Counted from the stretch's first letter, positions 8,269 through 18,006 are shown. The stretch: 46,154 nucleotides of DNA from an uncultured Pelagibacteraceae bacterium (GCA_902627805.1 CACOKN010000008.1:1-46154), one strand, 5' to 3'. Numbers and translations are program-made. Notes: generated from the sequence alone by a model not told the origin.

Positions 8269-9575
8269 TTTATATTTTTAATCATCTGTTCAGGCATCCA
8301 TAAAGCTATTTCTGGAAAAATTACAACTAATATTACCGCTAAAACCATTAGTAAGAATAATGGAAATGCACTCCTCGCAATGTAACCCATATCTTTTTTT
8401 GCCATACCTTGAAGTACAAATAAATTAAAACCAACTGGTGGAGTAATTTGTGCCATCTCAACAACAATTACCAAAAAAATACCGAACCAAATCATATCAA
8501 ATCCTGCTTGTCTTATCATTGGTTCAATAATTGCCATCGTTAAAACAACAGCCGAAATACCATCAAGAAACATTCCTAAAATAATATAAAAAATCATTAA
8601 AACAAATATCAAAACATATGGAGATAGATCCATATTTTGTATCCAAAGAGCTAGATTTCTTGGTAGCCCTGTAAATCCCATTGCCAAAGATAAAAACGTT
8701 GAGCCCGCTAAGATAAATGCAATCATACAAGATGTTTTAGTCGCTCCAAGTAAAGAGGATTTAAAAGTCTTTAATGTCAAACTTTTTTGAAAGTAAGACA
8801 ATATTAATGCACCAACAACTCCTAACGAGGCTGCTTCTGTAGCTGTTGCAATTCCTGTATATATCGATCCAATAACGGCTAATATTAAAATAATTACCGG
8901 CAAAAGTTGTTTTGATCTTTTTATTTTTTCTAAAAATGAGTACTCCTCCAGAATTTTTGGCATAGTTTTTTTATTAATTAAAGACCAGATAATTACGTAA
9001 GACATAAATATTAAAGCGATCATTATCCCAGGAATAATCCCAGCAATAAATAATTTTGCTATAGATTCTTGAACAGCAACTCCATAAATTATCAATATAA
9101 TTGATGGTGGTATAAGCAAACCCAATGTTCCTGAACCCGCTAAACTACCTAGTAGGATTTTTTCTGGATAATTTCTTTTTCTTAATTCGGGAATAGACAT
9201 CTTTCCTACTGTTGCAACAGTTGCTGCTGAAGAGCCTGAAATTGCTGCAAATAATGCACACCCAACAACATTTACATGGATTAAACCTCCCGGTAATTTT
9301 TGCATCCAAGGAGATAATCCTTTAAATAAATTCTCAGAAAGCTTTGTCCTAAATAAAATCTCACCCATCCAGACAAATAGCGGTAGTGCGGTAAGTGTCC
9401 AAGATGAAGATGTGCCCCATATTGTTGTGGCCATTGCATCACCGACTGGTCTTGAAGTAAATAACATCATACCAATAGCCGATACACCAATCATACTTAA
9501 AGCAACCCAAATTCCAGATCCTAAAAAAAATAGTAAAACACTGATAAAGAAAATTGTTAAAAGTATTTCAGTCAT
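8265..9575 (-). CDS. dctM: TRAP transporter large permease subunit (DctM family)
   Basis: Main membrane subunit of a sodium-driven tripartite (TRAP) importer, 436 residues with about 12 hydrophobic helices. Family marks are the conserved FAAISGSSAATVATVG and GSGTLGLLIPPSIILIIYG segments, with the GMFLDG and QITPPVGFNLFVLQ motifs in the C-terminal half. It overlaps dctQ by 4 bases (ATGA) and the convergent TPR gene by 4 bases. The substrate is set by the binding protein DctP and is not known. Confidence 0.95.
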   Translation of the reverse strand: MTEILLTIFFISVLLFFLGSGIWVALSMIGVSAIGMMLFTSRPVGDAMATTIWGTSSSWTLTALPLFVWMGEILFRTKLSENLFKGLSPWMQKLPGGLIHVNVVGCALFAAISGSSAATVATVGKMSIPELRKRNYPEKILLGSLAGSGTLGLLIPPSIILIIYGVAVQESIAKLFIAGIIPGIMIALIFMSYVIIWSLINKKTMPKILEEYSFLEKIKRSKQLLPVIILILAVIGSIYTGIATATEAASLGVVGALILSYFQKSLTLKTFKSSLLGATKTSCMIAFILAGSTFLSLAMGFTGLPRNLALWIQNMDLSPYVLIFVLMIFYIILGMFLDGISAVVLTMAIIEPMIRQAGFDMIWFGIFLVIVVEMAQITPPVGFNLFVLQGMAKKDMGYIARSAFPLFLLMVLAVILVVIFPEIALWMPEQMIKNIN

Positions 9576-10057
9576 TTAATTTTTTTGATTGTTAAAATAA
9601 ATTGATGAAAAACGCTTATAAAAAAAATTGATGATCCGATAGCTACGCTTGTTTGTGGAATCCAAATCAAAATTTCATCTGCTCCCTCACTTCGTTCTTG
9701 AAATTTATAAGAAATTATTAACATTTTAATAAAATAGAAAGCTAGGTATCCTGAAAAAAAGCTTGCCATACTTAAACACCAGGTTTCAATAAATTTTTTC
9801 TTTGCACTTGATAATTTTTCCAAGAAAAGCGTAATCCTAATATGCCCCCCTTCTACAAATGTGTATGCTAATGCAAAAAAAGATGCAGCAGCCATGCAAT
9901 AACCTGAGTATTCAGCAAGACCTCTTATATAAAAGCTAAATATTCTTGATGAGATACCGATAAGGATAAAAACTGCTACCAAAATTAAAAAAAAAGCAGC
10001 TATATAACCCGAAAATTTATAGAGTTTATTTAAATTTCTATCTAATGATTTTAACAT
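9572..10057 (-). CDS. dctQ: TRAP transporter small permease subunit (DctQ family)
   Basis: 161-residue inner-membrane protein with four hydrophobic helices, as usual for DctQ, which bridges the binding protein and the large permease. The region after helix two contains FVEGGHIRITLFLEKLS, matching the family's conserved GxxIRV-type segment. It lies between dctP, from which it is separated by a strong hairpin, and dctM, which it overlaps by 4 bases. Confidence 0.92.
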   Translation of the reverse strand: MLKSLDRNLNKLYKFSGYIAAFFLILVAVFILIGISSRIFSFYIRGLAEYSGYCMAAASFFALAYTFVEGGHIRITLFLEKLSSAKKKFIETWCLSMASFFSGYLAFYFIKMLIISYKFQERSEGADEILIWIPQTSVAIGSSIFFISVFHQFILTIKKIK

Positions 10058-10063
10058 AACAAT

Positions 10064-10094
10064 TTAAGGCCACTCTAATTTTAAGTGGCCTTAA
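10064..10094 (-). terminator. 11-bp hairpin between dctP and dctQ
   Basis: The perfect stem 10064-10074 / 10084-10094 with a 9-base loop lies in the 52-base gap between dctP and dctQ. No long U tract follows on the minus strand. It is more likely a 3' mRNA stabiliser or partial terminator than a full stop. It would let the binding protein be made in excess of the permease. Confidence 0.6.
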
Positions 10095-10109
10095 TTTAAA
10101 AGACTTGAA

Positions 10110-11081
10110 TTATTTATAACTTGATAAAACAGCAGCTCCTCTTGAACCAGCTTTTTGAGACCATTCCTTAGCCATAGTCTCTCCAACTTTTTCAAAATGA
10201 GCTTGTAGTGGTGCATTTACTTTACCGACTACCATACCAGCATCAGCTAAAGCTTTTTTATCACCAACGTTACCTTGTTTTGATAAGTGCCAACCTTTTC
10301 TTTCTGCTAAAGCTGCTTGTTTCATGACAAGATCTTTAGTTGCTTGATCTAATTTATTCCAAGCATCTTTGTTCACAATTATCATGTTTTTTGGAAACCA
10401 AGCTGCGATATCATAAAAATATTTCACACCATTCTCCCAAATTTTAGAGTTTTTACCTGTAGTTGGTGATGTGATCATACTTTCTACTGCACCTGTAGAA
10501 AACGCCTGACTAATTTCAGCAGCCTCTATTTTTGTAGGAGCCATTCCTGTAAGCTCGGCAATTCTTATCGTAGCAGAATTATAAGCTCTAAATTTAAGAC
10601 CTTTTAAATCTTCGACAGAGTTAATTTCCTTTTTACTATACAAGCCTTGCGCTGGCCACGGCACAGCATAAAGGAATACTAAGCCTTTCTCATCTAACCC
10701 TTTAACAATTTCATCTTTTGACGCTTTATATAACTTCATTGCATCAGAGTATGACGTTGCTAAGAATGGTTGAGAGTCTACTTCTAAAAGTGGATCCTCT
10801 TTTCCTAAAGCTGACATAAATCTCTCACCAATTTGAGCTTGACCTGTTCTTACGGCTCTAAAAATTTCTCCACCTTTAAACAACGAACCACCTGGGTGTG
10901 TTACAATTGTTAACTTGCCACCACTTTTTTCAGTAACATTTTTTGCGAATTCAGCTGCGTTTGCAGAATGAAAGTTCCCCGCTCCATAAGCTAGAGCCAT
11001 GTCCCATTTCTCTGCAATCGCAAGATTAATTGACAAAATTAATGAAACTAAAATAGTTGATAAATATTTTAAGAATTTCAT
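10110..11081 (-). CDS. dctP: TRAP transporter substrate-binding protein (DctP family)
   Basis: 323-residue periplasmic binding protein. There is a signal peptide of about 23 residues (ending NLAIA), then the TRAP-type domain. The conserved carboxylate-binding arginine is R165 in LKGLKFRAYNSATIR, and the SMITSPTTGKNSKIWENGVKYFY segment of about residues 208-230 is also typical in position. The ligand is most likely an organic acid, from the conserved arginine. A strong GGAGG ribosome site (11086-11090) sits 4 bases before ATG. Such a site is uncommon in this window and fits the high expression expected of a binding protein. Confidence 0.95.
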   Translation of the reverse strand: MKFLKYLSTILVSLILSINLAIAEKWDMALAYGAGNFHSANAAEFAKNVTEKSGGKLTIVTHPGGSLFKGGEIFRAVRTGQAQIGERFMSALGKEDPLLEVDSQPFLATSYSDAMKLYKASKDEIVKGLDEKGLVFLYAVPWPAQGLYSKKEINSVEDLKGLKFRAYNSATIRIAELTGMAPTKIEAAEISQAFSTGAVESMITSPTTGKNSKIWENGVKYFYDIAAWFPKNMIIVNKDAWNKLDQATKDLVMKQAALAERKGWHLSKQGNVGDKKALADAGMVVGKVNAPLQAHFEKVGETMAKEWSQKAGSRGAAVLSSYK

Positions 11082-11177
11082 TTGTCCTCCATTTTTATTA
11101 AGACTATTTCATTATGTATTAAAATAATTATCAATAAAAAAATAATACTACTTTTAATTGAATTATTTAAAATATTT

Positions 11178-11188
11178 TATACTATACA
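11178..11188 (+). promoter_or_regulatory. likely terC promoter -10
   Basis: Overlapping TATACT (11178-11183) and TATACA (11183-11188) lie just before the TTG start at 11195. They predict transcript starts between about 11190 and 11195, so a leader of five bases or fewer. A TTGAAT at 11158-11163 may be the -35, at imperfect spacing. Confidence 0.4.
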
Positions 11189-11194
11189 CTTACT

Positions 11195-11806
11195 TTGTTA
11201 GAAGAAGCACTCATATTAGTTCAGATTATTTTTATCGATATAATCTTAGCAGCAGATAATGCAATCATCATTGGTTTGATTGCTGCAAACTTTGCACCAA
11301 AACATAGAAGACAAATTATTTTATGGGGAGTAGCTGGTGCTTTAATATTTAAAGTTGTTTTTGCATTATTTGCCACATACTTATTTGAATTTTATTTTAT
11401 CAAAATTATAGGTGGCTTACTTTTAATTTGGATAGTTAACGATTTAAGAAAAGATCTTTTTGAAATAAAAAAAGTAAGATCACCAACAAAAAAATCAAAA
11501 GAACCATCCTATATTCAAAGTGTTTATAAAGTTTTATTTGCTGATATTACAATTAGTTTTGACAATGTAATTGGTGTTGTGGGAGCTGCTAAGGGTAATT
11601 TTGGCTTTATGATCTTTGGATTAGTCTTATCAGTAATTCTAACTGGAGCAATGGCGACATATCTTGCAAATTATATTCAAAAACATTTATGGATTGCCTA
11701 TGTTGGTTTAGGTTTTATTCTTTTAGTAGCACTTCAATTAGTAATTGGGGGTTTAGTAGACTTAGAAATTTTATCGATCAACGAACAATTTAAGAAATAT
11801 TTTTAA
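11195..11806 (+). CDS. TerC/YjbE-family integral membrane protein
   Basis: 203 residues, seven predicted membrane helices. Both family motifs are present: IDIILAADNAIIIG near residues 14-27 and ADITISFDNVIGVVGAA near residues 116-132, with the paired aspartates thought to bind metal. TerC relatives are linked to tellurium resistance and to metal (Mn) handling, including metalation of exported proteins. The frame must start at TTG 11195: an in-frame stop lies shortly upstream, and the first motif starts within 15 codons. It overlaps panB by 4 bases at the 3' ends. Confidence 0.9.
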   Translation: MLEEALILVQIIFIDIILAADNAIIIGLIAANFAPKHRRQIILWGVAGALIFKVVFALFATYLFEFYFIKIIGGLLLIWIVNDLRKDLFEIKKVRSPTKKSKEPSYIQSVYKVLFADITISFDNVIGVVGAAKGNFGFMIFGLVLSVILTGAMATYLANYIQKHLWIAYVGLGFILLVALQLVIGGLVDLEILSINEQFKKYF

Positions 11807-12576
11807 TACGAGTGTTTTTTAGTTGGATACTTCTTAGATCTTACCTCTGAAGCATATTTTCTTAATCCGGCATTTATGTATTTTTTTACGTTTAGAAATT
11901 GTTTAACAAATTTTATTTTTGTTTGATTTAATCCAATTAAGTCATCTGTAACAAGAACCTGACCATCACAATGAACAGATGAACCAATTCCAATTGTTGG
12001 GATATTCAAATTATTTGTAATTTTTTTAGCTATCGGAGTTTTTATACATTCAAGGACAATTGCAAAAACTCCATTATTTTGAAGTAATAAGGCATCATTA
12101 ATTAATTGATTGATCTCTTTTGTAGTCTTTCCTTTAGATTTAAATTTGCCTTTGGTTGATTGAGGTAATAATCCAAGATGGCCCATCACAGGAATCTTGT
12201 TTTTGGTTAATAGTTTAATTTGATGGATTATTTTTTTTCCACCCTCTAACTTCACTGCATCACACTTGGTTTCCTTAATTATTTTTTTAGCATTTTTTAA
12301 AGCAGAGTTTTTTGTTGAATAGGTGTTGAATGGCATATCAACAACCATCAAACTCTTTTTTACCCCAAGTCTTACACTCTTTGAATGATTTATCATTTCT
12401 GTTAAAGTAACCTTTCTAGTAGTTGAATAATTATACAATACTGAACCTAACGAGTCTCCCACTAGTACAATATCAACATATTTATCAACCTCTTCTGCAA
12501 TATTTTTTGAATACGCAGTAAGACAAACAATTTTAGATTTATTTTTTTTATTTATAATTTTTTTTATTTTTTTCAT
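11803..12576 (-). CDS. panB: 3-methyl-2-oxobutanoate hydroxymethyltransferase
   Basis: First committed enzyme of pantothenate synthesis: it transfers a hydroxymethyl group from methylene-THF to 2-oxoisovalerate to make ketopantoate. At 257 residues it is normal length, with the [13 protein letters not shown] metal-binding motif, [20 protein letters not shown] and the [15 protein letters not shown] segment. It overlaps guaA by 4 bases. No panC, panD or panE is in the window. The methylene-THF it uses is what gcvTHP produces, but the two are not clustered in one operon. Confidence 0.95.
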   Translation of the reverse strand: MKKIKKIINKKNKSKIVCLTAYSKNIAEEVDKYVDIVLVGDSLGSVLYNYSTTRKVTLTEMINHSKSVRLGVKKSLMVVDMPFNTYSTKNSALKNAKKIIKETKCDAVKLEGGKKIIHQIKLLTKNKIPVMGHLGLLPQSTKGKFKSKGKTTKEINQLINDALLLQNNGVFAIVLECIKTPIAKKITNNLNIPTIGIGSSVHCDGQVLVTDDLIGLNQTKIKFVKQFLNVKKYINAGLRKYASEVRSKKYPTKKHSY

Positions 12577-14135
12577 TCAAGCTCAATGGTGCTCGGCGGT
12601 TTAGATGTAATATCATAAACTACTCTATTTACTCCTCTTATGCTATTTACAATTTTATTTGAAATCATTTGAATAAATGATTTTTTGAAGTCATAAAAAT
12701 CAGCTGTCATTCCATCCTCAGATGTAATTGCTCTTAATAAGCACAAATATTCATAAGTTCGATTATCACCCATGACACCAACTGTTTTGACCGGAAGCAA
12801 TGCAGCATAGGCTTGCCAAATCTTATTATATAAATTGTGATCTTTTAAAGCTTGAATAAAATAATTGTCAGCTTCTTTTAAAATTTTAATTTTTTCTTTA
12901 GTAATAATACCAGGCATTCTGATCGCTAATCCAGGTCCTGGAAAGGGGTGTCTTAAGATAATTTCTTTACTCAGTTTTAGTTCTAATCCTAATTTTCTTA
13001 CTTCATCTTTAAATAAAAATTTCAGTGGTTCTATCAACTTGAGTTTCATTTTCCTTGGTAATCCACCTACATTATGATGAGACTTAATTTTTGAGGTTTG
13101 GCTCCCGGTCACTGACTTACTTTCAATAAGATCTGGATAAAGCGTTCCTTGTGCTAAAAATTTAACATTTTTTATTCTTTTAGCGTATCTTTCAAAAATT
13201 TTGATAAATAAATTTCCAATTATTTTTCTTTTTTTCTCTGGATCAGAAACATTGTTGAGCTTTCTCAAAAATTCATTCTCTGCATTCACATAAATCAGAT
13301 TAATTTTTAATTTTTTTTTAAAAGTTTTAACTACTTGTATTTCCTCATTTTTTCTAAGAAGACCCGTGTTAACGAAGATACAAAATAATTTTTTACCAAT
13401 TGCTTTATTCAATAGTTGAGCAACAACACTGCTATCAACTCCACCTGATAATGCACATATTACTTTATTTTCACCGACTAAATTTTGAACATCTTTTATC
13501 AATTTAATCTTTTGATCTTTTGATGACCAATTTCTTTTAATTTTACATATCAAGAATATAAAATTATTTATTAATTTTTTTCCATTTTCTGTATGGGTAA
13601 CTTCAGGATGAAACTGTACACCATAAAAATTTTTTTTCTTATTTTCGATAATAGCAAATTTCGAGTTTTGACTTGAGGCAATAACATTAAAATTTTTGGG
13701 AAGTTTCGAAACTTGATCAGCGTGACTCATCCAAACTTTATTAATATTTTTTTTATTAAAGAAGTTTTTTGTCAAAATACTTTCACTCTTTTTACGAATA
13801 TTTGCTAATCCAAACTCTCTATATTTTGATTGTTTAACTCTTCCGCCATTAAGTTTTGACAAAATTTGATGACCAAAACAAATGCCTAAGACTGGTATTG
13901 GATTTTCGATAATCCTTTTATCAAACGAATATTTATTAATTTGATAAACATTTAATGGCCCGCCTGATAGAATTATTCCTTTAATTGAATTATCAATATT
14001 TTTATTTTTAACCTTTTTATGACTTATAATTTCGGAATAAACTCCTGACTCTCTTATTCGCCTTGCTATTAACTGAGTAAACTGTGAGCCAAAATCTATT
14101 ATTAAGATTTTGTTCAAATTCTTATCAAGACTCAT
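12573..14135 (-). CDS. guaA: GMP synthase (glutamine-hydrolysing)
   Basis: Converts XMP to GMP using ATP and glutamine. 520 residues with all domains. The class I glutamine amidotransferase has nucleophile C86 (GICFGHQIL), H177 and E179 ([11 protein letters not shown]). The ATP pyrophosphatase P-loop is [10 protein letters not shown], followed by the C-terminal dimerisation domain with [12 protein letters not shown] and the ending PPSTIELE. It lies between a TPR gene (11-base overlap) and panB (4-base overlap), in a run that also contains guaB, so both steps from IMP to GMP are in one unit. Confidence 0.98.
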   Translation of the reverse strand: MSLDKNLNKILIIDFGSQFTQLIARRIRESGVYSEIISHKKVKNKNIDNSIKGIILSGGPLNVYQINKYSFDKRIIENPIPVLGICFGHQILSKLNGGRVKQSKYREFGLANIRKKSESILTKNFFNKKNINKVWMSHADQVSKLPKNFNVIASSQNSKFAIIENKKKNFYGVQFHPEVTHTENGKKLINNFIFLICKIKRNWSSKDQKIKLIKDVQNLVGENKVICALSGGVDSSVVAQLLNKAIGKKLFCIFVNTGLLRKNEEIQVVKTFKKKLKINLIYVNAENEFLRKLNNVSDPEKKRKIIGNLFIKIFERYAKRIKNVKFLAQGTLYPDLIESKSVTGSQTSKIKSHHNVGGLPRKMKLKLIEPLKFLFKDEVRKLGLELKLSKEIILRHPFPGPGLAIRMPGIITKEKIKILKEADNYFIQALKDHNLYNKIWQAYAALLPVKTVGVMGDNRTYEYLCLLRAITSEDGMTADFYDFKKSFIQMISNKIVNSIRGVNRVVYDITSKPPSTIELE

Positions 14136-14565
14136 TTTTTTTGGGCTCTATATTTGCAAGGGTGTCTAAAATTTCTTTATTTTCATTACAGAGTTTTTTG
14201 CAAACCTTAGAAAAAGTATTAGATAAGTCTTTTACTTTTGAATAATTAGATCTCTCTAAAGCTATTTTCATAGACATTAATATTGCTTCCTCGTTATTGG
14301 GTTCAATTAATAATGTTGCTTCCAAATTTTTTTCTTCTTTATTTTGATCTTCTTGAATGTTGTAAATTTTTGCTAAGTAAAGATAGGAGTTTGGGTCTTT
14401 GGGATTAAATACTATTCCTCTTTCAAACATAAACCTTGCATCCTCATATTTTTTATCTTTAAATAGTTTTAAACCTTTATTAAAAAAATTTTCATCTGCT
14501 ATAGCAATACTCATGCTATTGATTATTAAATATAATAATGAAATTAATTTAAATATTTTTGTCAT
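14125..14565 (-). CDS. exported TPR-repeat protein between guaB and guaA
   Basis: 146 residues, with a signal peptide of about 23 residues (ending MSIAIA) and two to three tetratricopeptide-type repeats. One is [20 protein letters not shown], the next starts [17 protein letters not shown], and a third is weaker. Two cysteines lie near the C-terminus ([10 protein letters not shown]). No enzyme motif is visible. Its ATG overlaps the guaB stop (TGATG) and its stop overlaps guaA. It is therefore almost certainly made from the same transcript, though its predicted periplasmic location has no obvious link to purine synthesis. Confidence 0.8.
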   Translation of the reverse strand: MTKIFKLISLLYLIINSMSIAIADENFFNKGLKLFKDKKYEDARFMFERGIVFNPKDPNSYLYLAKIYNIQEDQNKEEKNLEATLLIEPNNEEAILMSMKIALERSNYSKVKDLSNTFSKVCKKLCNENKEILDTLANIEPKKNES

Positions 14566-15641
14566 CAGTACTTACTATCATTTTTAACAATATCGACATT
14601 ATGAACCATACTTTCATAAAATCCAGCTTTTGTAATTTTAACAAATTGCGGTTTATATCTTAAATATTTTATCTGTTTGGAACCAAGATAACCCATAGAT
14701 GATCTCAATCCACCAACTAATTTAAAAATAACTTTATCAACTTTACCTTTATATTTTGCTAATCCCTCTACCCCCTCGGGCACATACTTTGAGCTGTCTT
14801 TTTGTTTTTTTTGAAAATATCGATCAGCTGAGCCTTTATTCATCGCTCCTACAGAGCCCATGCCTCTAAAACTTTTAAATAGTTTACCATTTTTTTTAAT
14901 AAGTTTGCCTGGCGTCTCATCAGTTCCTGCAAACAATGAACCGATCATGACTGCATCAGCGCCAGCAGCAAAAGCTTTAGCAAGGTCTCCTGAATATTTT
15001 ATCCCTCCATCAGAAATAATTTTTACATTTCTATTCTTTATGCCATTTCTCACATTTAATATTGCGCTTAGCTGAGGAACTCCAATACCCGCGACCAACC
15101 TAGTTGTGCAGATAGAACCAGGACCAATCCCAACCTTAATTATATCAACACCTAATTTTAGTAAAAATTTAGCTGCATCTGGTGTTGCTATATTTCCAGC
15201 ACATAGAGCTGTTCTTTTATTTTTAATTTTTTTGATAAATCTAATTATTTCAGAAACTTTTTTGGTATGTCCGTGTGCAGTATCCACAACAATTATATCT
15301 AATTTTTCTTTTAAAAGTGCCTCAGCTCTTTTGAACTCGTTAGGCCCAGCCCCGACAGCTGCACCAACTAGTAATTTTTTTTTTTTTACTTTCTTAACTT
15401 CAAGAACTTGTTTTTTGATATCTAAATTTCTGTGGATTATTCCTAGTCCACCACATTTTGCAATAGCGATAGCCATTTTGCTTTCAGTTACTGTGTCCAT
15501 CGCCGATGATAAGAGTGGAATTTTAAGTTTTAATGAATCTGTTAATTTTATACTCGTATCAACTTCTGAGGGTAGTATTTCAGAGTACTTTGGAGCTAAA
15601 GTAACATCATCAAAGGTAAGTGCTTCTTTTATAGGAACCAT
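14565..15641 (-). CDS. guaB: IMP dehydrogenase lacking the CBS regulatory domain
   Basis: NAD-dependent oxidation of IMP to XMP, the first step of GMP synthesis. The catalytic barrel is complete: loop cysteine C178 in [11 protein letters not shown], the flap Arg-Tyr pair R274-Y275 in SADRYFQ, and the [10 protein letters not shown] and YVPEGVEG segments. The protein has only 358 residues against about 490 usual. The missing part is exactly the paired CBS (Bateman) insert: residues 84-90 (KVKKKKL) run straight from the [12 protein letters not shown] helix into [12 protein letters not shown] 15641 is one base after the predicted transcript start. First gene of guaB-TPR-guaA-panB. Confidence 0.96.
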   Translation of the reverse strand: MVPIKEALTFDDVTLAPKYSEILPSEVDTSIKLTDSLKLKIPLLSSAMDTVTESKMAIAIAKCGGLGIIHRNLDIKKQVLEVKKVKKKKLLVGAAVGAGPNEFKRAEALLKEKLDIIVVDTAHGHTKKVSEIIRFIKKIKNKRTALCAGNIATPDAAKFLLKLGVDIIKVGIGPGSICTTRLVAGIGVPQLSAILNVRNGIKNRNVKIISDGGIKYSGDLAKAFAAGADAVMIGSLFAGTDETPGKLIKKNGKLFKSFRGMGSVGAMNKGSADRYFQKKQKDSSKYVPEGVEGLAKYKGKVDKVIFKLVGGLRSSMGYLGSKQIKYLRYKPQFVKITKAGFYESMVHNVDIVKNDSKY

Positions 15642-15648
15642 GATCTTT

Positions 15649-15654
15649 TATATA
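15649..15654 (-). promoter_or_regulatory. likely guaB promoter -10 (leaderless)
   Basis: TATATA on the minus strand ends 7 bases before the guaB ATG, so transcription should begin at or within a base of the start codon; no ribosome site is present. The -35 is not clear: an AGACAC-like sequence overlaps the end of rlmE. Confidence 0.45.
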
Positions 15655-15678
15655 TGATTCCTTTTAAATTAAAAGTGT

Positions 15679-16290
15679 CTACTTAAGATTTTTACAAATA
15701 ATAAAGCTCTCTTTAGAGTCTTTGCGACTCGACTTAGGTTTAAAAACCCTAACTTCTTTAAAAATTTTTTTTCCTAGTGCGACAATTTCATTAAAAGATC
15801 TACCCATAAATATTTTAGCAATAAAAATACCCTTTTCAGATATTACACCTTTTGAAAATACCATTGCCTCTTTACATAACTCTCCAGTTTGAATTGCATC
15901 AACATCTTTAATTCCAGTCGTATTTACTGCCATATCAGACATAACCACATCAATTGGATTGTTAATATTTTTCTTTATTTTCTCTTGAATATTGGGTTCT
16001 GTGAAATCACCCTCAATTTGAATAGTGTTTTTAATTTTTTCCATTTTTTTTAAATCTATTGAGATAATAGTTCCATTTTTTACAACCTTGGAAGCATATT
16101 GAGACCAACTTCCTGGTGCAGCGCCAATATCTATTACAGAAATTCCACCTTTAAAAACTCTAAACTTTTCATCAATTTCAATTAATTTATATGCGGATCT
16201 AGCTCTATAACCATCAACTTTAGATTGACGAACATAAGTATCTCTTCTTTGTTTATTAATCCAATTTTTTGAAATTTTATTTTTTTTCAA
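15679..16290 (-). CDS. rlmE: 23S rRNA 2'-O-methyltransferase (FtsJ/RrmJ)
   Basis: Methylates the ribose of U2552 in the ribosomal A loop (E. coli numbering). 203 residues. The catalytic tetrad is visible as K35 (ARSAYKLIE), D119 (MSDMAVNTTG), K159 (FIAKIFMG) and E194 (SKESFIIC), with spacing matching E. coli K38-D124-K164-E199. The SAM-binding motif is VIDIGAAPGSWSQ. It directly follows the glycosyltransferase gene with no gap. Confidence 0.97.
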   Translation of the reverse strand: MKKNKISKNWINKQRRDTYVRQSKVDGYRARSAYKLIEIDEKFRVFKGGISVIDIGAAPGSWSQYASKVVKNGTIISIDLKKMEKIKNTIQIEGDFTEPNIQEKIKKNINNPIDVVMSDMAVNTTGIKDVDAIQTGELCKEAMVFSKGVISEKGIFIAKIFMGRSFNEIVALGKKIFKEVRVFKPKSSRKDSKESFIICKNLK

Positions 16291-17202
16291 CTAAGTATCA
16301 AATCTTAAACTTTTATTAATCTTTTTATTGTCTAAAGTTTCTAATTCTATTTTTATACTTTTATCTACCCGCATATCTTTGCCATCTTTCCAAATTCCGG
16401 CTGCAAGATGCATTATGCCTATTTTGTAATTGGGGAGATAAGGTTCTACAAATGTTTTTTGATTTTCATCATACTTCGGTAAAAGATTGCTAGTGATCCA
16501 ATTACAATTTAAGGGTAAAAATTCTGTTTCAAGATCATCAATATAAACTGACATATTAATTGCTAATCCTTCAGAACCAAAAATATTCCCAGCCTTTAGT
16601 GTTTCTGACAAATTGTTTTGCCACAAACTCCATCCTTTTGAGTTTTTTTCCAAAGAAAACACGCCAATATTAATATGTGGAGCGAAAGCAAGTTTTCTAG
16701 CTTTGTCAGTACCGATTTTTGATTTTATTGCATGTTTAAAATTCTGTGATTTGATTATTGCTAATTTTCCAAATAACCAATTTACTTTTGACGTAATTTT
16801 GTAACCAGGTCCTATTGTTTGTGTAATACCCAACTTACCATTGTCACAAGCTTGAAAATAAAGCTCTACAGAACTCCAATCATTTACCCAAGCATCACAA
16901 TCAATCCACAAATATTTTTCATAGTTTGGAAAATATTTAGGCAAAAATGCTCTTGAAACTTGGCTTTTAAGCCATTCCTTTTCTTTAACTTTAGATTGAG
17001 GGACCTCAATATCCCACTCTGCAGATTTAATTTCATCCACTTTAGTAGATAATTTTTCTTTTTGATCTTTGTTTAAGCCTGCATCTAAAATGCAGATAGC
17101 AATATTCTCACTCTCTTTAAATCTTTTTATAGAATTAATTAATTCCTCTAATAAAGGAAAATAGTTAGCATCAGCAAGAGAAACTATTGTGTTTTTTTTC
17201 AT
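16291..17202 (-). CDS. GT-A fold glycosyltransferase, family 8-like
   Basis: 303 residues. The metal-binding DxD motif is D101-C-D103 in YLWIDCDAWVND, and the C-terminal MHLAAGIWKDG resembles the HxxGxxKPW motif of GT8 enzymes. Substrate unknown; a sugar transfer onto lipid or surface glycan is plausible. It overlaps the pssA stop by one base (TAATG) and abuts rlmE, so it shares a transcript with the phosphatidylethanolamine genes. No signal peptide or membrane helix is seen. Confidence 0.75.
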   Translation of the reverse strand: MKKNTIVSLADANYFPLLEELINSIKRFKESENIAICILDAGLNKDQKEKLSTKVDEIKSAEWDIEVPQSKVKEKEWLKSQVSRAFLPKYFPNYEKYLWIDCDAWVNDWSSVELYFQACDNGKLGITQTIGPGYKITSKVNWLFGKLAIIKSQNFKHAIKSKIGTDKARKLAFAPHINIGVFSLEKNSKGWSLWQNNLSETLKAGNIFGSEGLAINMSVYIDDLETEFLPLNCNWITSNLLPKYDENQKTFVEPYLPNYKIGIMHLAAGIWKDGKDMRVDKSIKIELETLDNKKINKSLRFDT

Positions 17203-18005
17203 TAAAGTATGTCTTCAAGATCATCATCCTCTTGAATTTTGTCATTTTCATGTTGTTTTTTTAATTTTTGAAAATGAAAAAAACTAATTGGTAATAAAAG
17301 TAAATAAATTAGTGCACTGATAGCAATCATATTAAATGTATAAACAAGTAGAAGTCCAAAAAACAAAACTAGACCAAATAATAAAAATATTGTTGTTCTT
17401 CTTGGAATGACAATCTTTTTAAATGAATAACTCGGAAATTTGCTTATCAAAAGCAATGATGTTGCCACAAAAAATATTGGAACAATTACATTATAATTTA
17501 ATTGAATATAATCAAAACCACTCAAACTTACTATTAATGGTGTTAATAATAATATAGCACCAGCTGGAGATGGTACTCCTTCAAAAAAGTTATCTTTCCA
17601 GGAAGGTTCTTGATTAGAATTAACATTAAATCTTGCTAATCTTAAAGCCACACAAATTACATAAACTAAACATAATAACCATCCAAATCGTCCAAGTGTA
17701 TTCAATTTCCAAAAATACATAATAAAGGCAGGGGCAACTCCAAAACTAATCATATCAGTTAGTGAGTCTAATTCTTTTCCAACTTTTGAGGTTGCTTTTA
17801 TTAATCTTGCAATCCTACCATCCAAACCATCAATCAAAGCAGCAAAAATTATTGCAATAATTGCTAATTCAAATTTTCCATCTAAAGAAAATCGAATTGA
17901 ACTCAAACCAATACAAACACCCATCAGTGTCAACATATTTGGTAAAATCATTCTTGCGCTTTTTTTATCTGCTACAATTTTAAAATTTGTTTTTTTTTGT
18001 TCCAT
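17202..18005 (-). CDS. pssA: CDP-diacylglycerol-serine O-phosphatidyltransferase
   Basis: Makes phosphatidylserine from CDP-diacylglycerol and serine in the inner membrane. The CDP-alcohol phosphotransferase motif is complete: D62-G63-x2-A66-R67-x8-G76-x3-D80-x3-D84. 267 residues with about seven hydrophobic helices and an acidic C-terminal tail (EDDDLEDIL). It starts two bases before the end of psd upstream (one-base gap), giving the standard psd-pssA pair for phosphatidylethanolamine. Confidence 0.96.
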   Translation of the reverse strand: MEQKKTNFKIVADKKSARMILPNMLTLMGVCIGLSSIRFSLDGKFELAIIAIIFAALIDGLDGRIARLIKATSKVGKELDSLTDMISFGVAPAFIMYFWKLNTLGRFGWLLCLVYVICVALRLARFNVNSNQEPSWKDNFFEGVPSPAGAILLLTPLIVSLSGFDYIQLNYNVIVPIFFVATSLLLISKFPSYSFKKIVIPRRTTIFLLFGLVLFFGLLLVYTFNMIAISALIYLLLLPISFFHFQKLKKQHENDKIQEDDDLEDIL

Positions 18006-18006
18006 A

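Noticed and set aside
15106..15657. 183-codon open frame antisense to guaB
   Set aside because: It runs opposite a fully conserved enzyme, has the composition expected of a shadow frame, and resembles no family.
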